Shown one piece after another: positions 60,526 through 64,000 of a stretch of 64,000 bases of DNA. Source of the DNA: Daedaleopsis sinensis (lineage: Eukaryota; Basidiomycota; Agaricomycetes; Polyporales; Polyporaceae); contig CM066300.1 in assembly GCA_033807695.1 (NCBI GenBank), forward strand, positions 5,332,001 through 5,396,000, given 5' to 3'. Position numbers and translations under genes: made by a program. The notes beneath the pieces were generated by a model. The model saw nothing but the letters and a program-made list of their open reading frames with translations. It made no database searches and was not told where the DNA came from. Every line of letters starts with the position of its first letter. Position 1 is the stretch's first letter.

Positions 60526-60934
60526 ATCATCCGGGCACGCCGGACTCCGGGGTGCCCGGGTCTTTTCAGGCATAGATACGTCTGACGCACTTGTACATTC
60601 ACTATAGACGCACGTTTCATAAATTGGCACTAACCGCCTGTCTTCTCGCACTTCCCCCAGTACGCACTTAAATCACCTGGGAACGCCGGACTTCGGGGTG
60701 CCCGGGTCTTTCGCGGGGTCTCGACGCACACAAAGAGGTCTGTGATCCCGGGTACGGGTGCCCGCGCGTTTTTAAGCGTTTCAACAACGAATAGACACTT
60801 GTTTCAAAATGTAGCACTAATGGCTTCTACACCCACACATGCCAATTACTCCGTCCAGGCCATCCGCCTCCACATCAGCCGGTGCGTGTGATCTTGAAAT
60901 TCAAACCAGTTGCCGGTGCGTAGGAGTTCGTTCA
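60526..60934. repeat. Convergent intergenic region with hairpins
   Basis: Spacer between the 1426-aa gene (+) and the Stn1-like gene (-). Palindromes CCGGGCACGCC...GGGTGCCCGGG at 60531-60560 and CCTGGGAACGCC...GGTGCCCGGG at 60676-60706, plus a weaker one near 60747. Blocks resembling intron 3' ends (CGTTTCATAAATTGGCACTAACC, about 60612-60635; GTTTCAAAATGTAGCACTAATGG, about 60803-60824) also occur although no intron is predicted here. The G-rich palindromes could act in termination; not demonstrated. Confidence 0.75.
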
Positions 60935-62481
60935 CAACCAACCTAAGGGTGAATTAGATGCTGTGGGTGCACACAAGGAGCAACGGTTGACTTGCGTTAT
61001 AACTTTGGCGTTGAACAGTCCCTCTTCGTGAAGCGCCGCTCGGGCGACCCATACGACCTCGAGAGCGTCGGCTCCTGTGTAACAATCGCCGTCTCTGAAC
61101 CGGTCGAGTGTCTCGTTGAGGATGCGTTGACCTGCTGGTTGATAGGCTGCCTCCACCTGGAAGTCCTGCGGCGACGGGTTCCATGGCACCGAGACATACC
61201 CGACGCTCTGAACGGCTTTCTGAAGACCGTATTCGAGCCACCAAACGCGCCACTGCAAGAAGTTAAATGTCTCATACGCGCAAGCAGTTTATCATCACAT
61301 ACCCGGATCGCAAGTTTCCGGAGCACCATGCGCATGCAGTATGCCATTGCGAGTGTTGCGGTCATTTTGTCGGTGTCCAGCACAGTCGGGACAGTGTCTG
61401 TGTTGAGCACAATACACTTCTGGGTCCACCTGTACTGGATTTCGGGCCGTACAACAGCCTTCAAGTACACACCCGGACTTTGCATTTGTCAGCTACTATC
61501 TGCGCACAATGCTGGCACTGGACTTACGCGAGGGCTCCGTACAGCGCCTGGACATGGTCAGACGTCTTGTTAAGAAAGTGGTGGACATGGCAGCGGATTT
61601 TGTTTGCGTCCTCGATCTCCAGAAAGACACAGCCAGAACTGAAATCGAACGCGAGCAGGCGGCCACAGATTTGAATCTATGACATGCACATCAGTATGGA
61701 CGTGCTGTTGTGCTCGCTGTTGTGCTCGCAGCGACGTACCTGCTTGATCGGACGCCCCATGTAGAACCATTGGCTGCCTGAGACGTTTGGCCTAGTCGAC
61801 TGGTCCATCGACCACAGGGCACGGTGGGTTACGGGGATGTCTTCAATGATACCACCGTCGATCTGCGCCATTATTAGTGGACAAAGTCACTGTACAAGGG
61901 CACAGGTGAACGCACAATTCGAAGCTGGTAGCCAGACTCCTCCATGCATTCATAGCCTCCTGTGCTTTGGAACGCTTGGGGTAGCCACTCGACGATCCGC
62001 TCGCGCAGGGCGGATGCGTCACGCCTGTGCGACGGAACTGCGTAAAGTCAGCTTGACGGTTGTACTTTGCATGTACATCACGACTAACCTTGCGCTGCCT
62101 CGAAGTTCGGCTCTGGGTCATCGTCTGCAGCCTGCGATGCGATAGGAGTGTGGAGGGTGTTCCCATCGGCAACGCGAGCTGTGAGAAGTTGTCCATCGTC
62201 GGTGTTGCAGTCCAAGTCAGCGAACGAGGCGTGGTCCGCATCGTCCTCTGTCTGTGTGGCATCTGCAGGATTCTCTTCTGCTTCACGGCGCTGTGCCGCT
62301 TGCTTGCCCTCTTGCTCTTGTTCTGATACCCAACAGTAGATGTGCGTTTGGAAAAGCTCGTCTAAGCCGCAGACAAGTGGCAGGACTCACGGTGCTTTTC
62401 TTCTACTTCTAACAAATGCGCCTCCAGCTGCGAGTTCCAGGGGATCATCTCCCCGTAGTCGGAGTCGGAGTCTGCGCACAT
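60935..62481 (-). CDS. OB-fold protein resembling telomere protein Stn1
   Basis: Exons 62481-62391, 62322-62089, 62037-61916, 61862-61740, 61676-61528, 61477-61303, 61252 to about 60935; about 400 aa. After an acidic, disordered N-terminus, exons 4-6 encode an OB-fold-like segment: WFYMGRPIKQ, then IQICGRLLAF, GCVFLEIEDANKIRCHV, and VYLKAVVRPE. This pattern (a Pro-Ile/Val step, a V-x-I-x-G strand, and an E-I-E/D-D turn) resembles the N-terminal OB domain of Stn1, which with Ten1 and Cdc13/Ctc1 caps telomere ends. Other OB-fold proteins (RPA-like) are an alternative. The 3' end is uncertain: the frame runs to 60932, but another intron near 60955-61015 is possible. Divergent from the BAH-PHD gene. 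Confidence 0.5.
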
Positions 62482-62846
62482 GGTGGGGGCTCAGTTAGTG
62501 TGGGGGCCTGAACAGCACACCACTATATATATTGATTTCACCGAAACGAGCGGTAAGCAGCCATGATGCAACAAACGATCGAGATTTCTATTGTACCTAC
62601 GCCTCGGCATGCGGACGTACCGCTGAGGCACCCGCCTGTGTGGCCATTGCAGGGCCAGAGCCACACGATCTGATCCGGGGCGGTCTTGCGCTCCGGACCG
62701 AGTTCAGCGTCTATCTGATCTAATCTGACTTACCTAATGTGCGTCTGCCGCAGCACGCGCCACAACGCTCCTACCCCCGCTACAGCTTCCTCCTCCGCCT
62801 TCTCTCTAACCACGATACCGCCTCTCAACCTCAGCTAATAGACCTC
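62482..62846. promoter_or_regulatory. Divergent promoter region, Stn1-like / BAH-PHD genes
   Basis: 365 bp between start codons at 62481 (-) and 62847 (+). TATATATA near 62525 could serve the minus-strand gene, about 40 bp before its ATG. A CT-rich run (62760-62820) lies before the plus-strand ATG. Confidence 0.5.
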
Positions 62847-64000
62847 ATGTCACGTCAAATTATCTGGGCAACCACCGCTCCCAACGAGCAAGACGGCGTC
62901 GCTTTACACAAGCCCATTTTCGACAGGAGCGACCCGGTCGCTTTGCCAGTCACAGGTAATTTCAATCACACGCGCACGTTTCACAGTACTCACCGCCGCT
63001 CTTACAGCGCCCTCCGGGCTGAAATTAGTGCAAGACGGGTTGTCAGTGCGATCACTGATCCCCAATTTGCCCTGCTGACTCGGACATCCACAGCTACGCC
63101 ACGTCCGATATCAATTTCGAGGGCGTTGAATACACCGCCGCCATGGTCTGCCTCAAAGAAGTTCGGCAGACCAGAGCGGACAAAGTAGTAAGAGATTAGC
63201 TTTCGTTTCTGGAACGACGCACTAACTGACCGGCTCTCGTAGATGCTGGTGCGCGTTCGGCAGGTACTCCCAGGCGAGGACATCCAGATCGACAACGTCC
63301 TGCCCATCGACGAGGACACCCCGCGGCAACTCTACCTGGACAACCCGTCTCAGTGGTTCCTAACGTCCACTGAGGCGCGGATTCCGGTGACCGTCCTCCG
63401 ATTCCGGCAGCCACTCCGCGCATTCACGCCGACGACGTGCGACGCGCCCGTCATCTCTCCGGAAACCGAATGGGCCCGCGACGACATCGTCCTCGAGCGC
63501 GTCCACCGCCGCAACAAAGACCTTTTCTACCGCATCCATGCGGTGAGTTCTATCCTCGCCGTCGATTTGCGATCCGCTGACGTCTTCCTGCAGAAGCCGC
63601 CCCCCATCTGCATATACGAACCGCGCGGTCGTCAACACGCCTGCCTCTTCAAAGGGCAGTACCACCCGGTCGTCGACAACGTGATTTACTGCGACGAGTG
63701 CGACACGTGGTACCATAGGGAGTGCATCGTCGTGCTCGGTCCCCTCGCGGGCCTCCGCGAGGAGGACTTCGACAGCCTTCCCAACTATCTCCGGGAGCTC
63801 CGCGACGCGGACACGAACGAGCAGATCGCCCGCTGGGGGCGCATTCTCGCGATCCCCATCCAGCGCCGCTACCCTGGTTTCTTCGGCATTCGATTCGTCA
63901 CGTACGAGTCCGTGCTCCTGGCTGCGCGGAACAGGTGGAGCCGTCTGCCCAAAGACATCGACCGCTTCTTGCGCGAGCAGGCTCAGGCGACCGACTACGT
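62847..64000 (+). CDS. BAH-PHD-like chromatin protein (5' part, runs off window)
   Basis: Exons 62847-62955, 63008-63041, 63094-63184, 63243-63542, 63594 onward (continues past 64000). About 313 residues are visible. Residues about 45-130 resemble a BAH domain (FEGVEYTAAMVCLKEVRQTR, MLVRVRQVLPGED, LYLDNPSQWFLTSTEARIPV). Exon 5 holds a PHD-type zinc finger, or part of one: a Cys near HACLFKGQYHP, then YCDECDTWYHREC. BAH-PHD proteins read histone marks in the nucleus. The second exon is only 34 nt; it was chosen because it alone joins the flanking frames. The intron at 63185 carries the CTAAC-type block shared by nearby genes. Confidence 0.65.

Noticed and set aside
1..64000. tRNA, rRNA or other structured RNA genes
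   Set aside because: I saw no cloverleaf with T-loop consensus, nor any rRNA-like sequence, but I cannot run a covariance search.

Overview
The window looks like a piece of an Agaricomycete (mushroom-forming basidiomycete) genome. The evidence is GC-rich sequence, genes broken by many 45-65 nt GT-AG introns, CTAAC-type branch sites, and above all the protein families: KDZ transposases with a CxC2-type cysteine cluster and TET/JBP-like 2-oxoglutarate dioxygenases, a pairing known from these fungi. Exon coordinates are my own splice reconstructions from reading frames and GT-AG sites; no transcript evidence was available.

About three quarters of the window (1-48160) is large DNA transposon sequence. 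Element A (1 to about 14.5 kb, cut by the left edge) carries, left to right, a KDZ transposase (-), a TET/JBP dioxygenase (-), a large HMG-like/basic protein (+), a Zn(II)2Cys6-type protein (-) and a small disordered RVR-motif protein (+). Element B1 (from 14585) carries the same five gene types in exactly mirrored order and orientation. Its proteins are highly diverged from A, but most keep matching exon structure (the first TET exon is 504 nt in both). The shared order indicates one five-gene KDZ/TET cassette. A and B1 lie head to head, with the RVR/proline-rich genes facing each other across a tandem-repeat block.

Element B2 (33712-48160) is a nearly identical second copy of B1: I count about six substitutions, one 69-bp repeat-unit loss and two 1-bp insertions. 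It stops abruptly inside the transposase gene. Between B1 and B2 lie one small multi-exon gene (-), GC-rich minisatellites, a 56-bp-arm inverted repeat, and a dense field of GATC-centred motifs resembling those near the left end of B1/B2.

The right quarter (48161-64000) is a different compartment: a 14-exon gene for a protein of about 1598 aa with a possible ParB/Srx-like GQHR motif; an 8-exon gene for a protein of about 1426 aa of unknown function; a minus-strand gene with an OB-fold resembling the telomere protein Stn1; and, divergent from it, the start of a BAH-PHD-like chromatin gene running off the right edge. Introns and spacers here share a recurring TTTCRAAA...CTAAC block, and two introns are inflated to 505 and 461 nt by tandem hairpin units (6 x 73 bp and 4 x 84 bp).

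How the genes may work together (inference): the KDZ transposase would move the cassette. The Zn2Cys6 and HMG-like proteins could bind element DNA or regulate its genes. The TET/JBP enzyme could oxidise 5-methylcytosine in element DNA to counter silencing.
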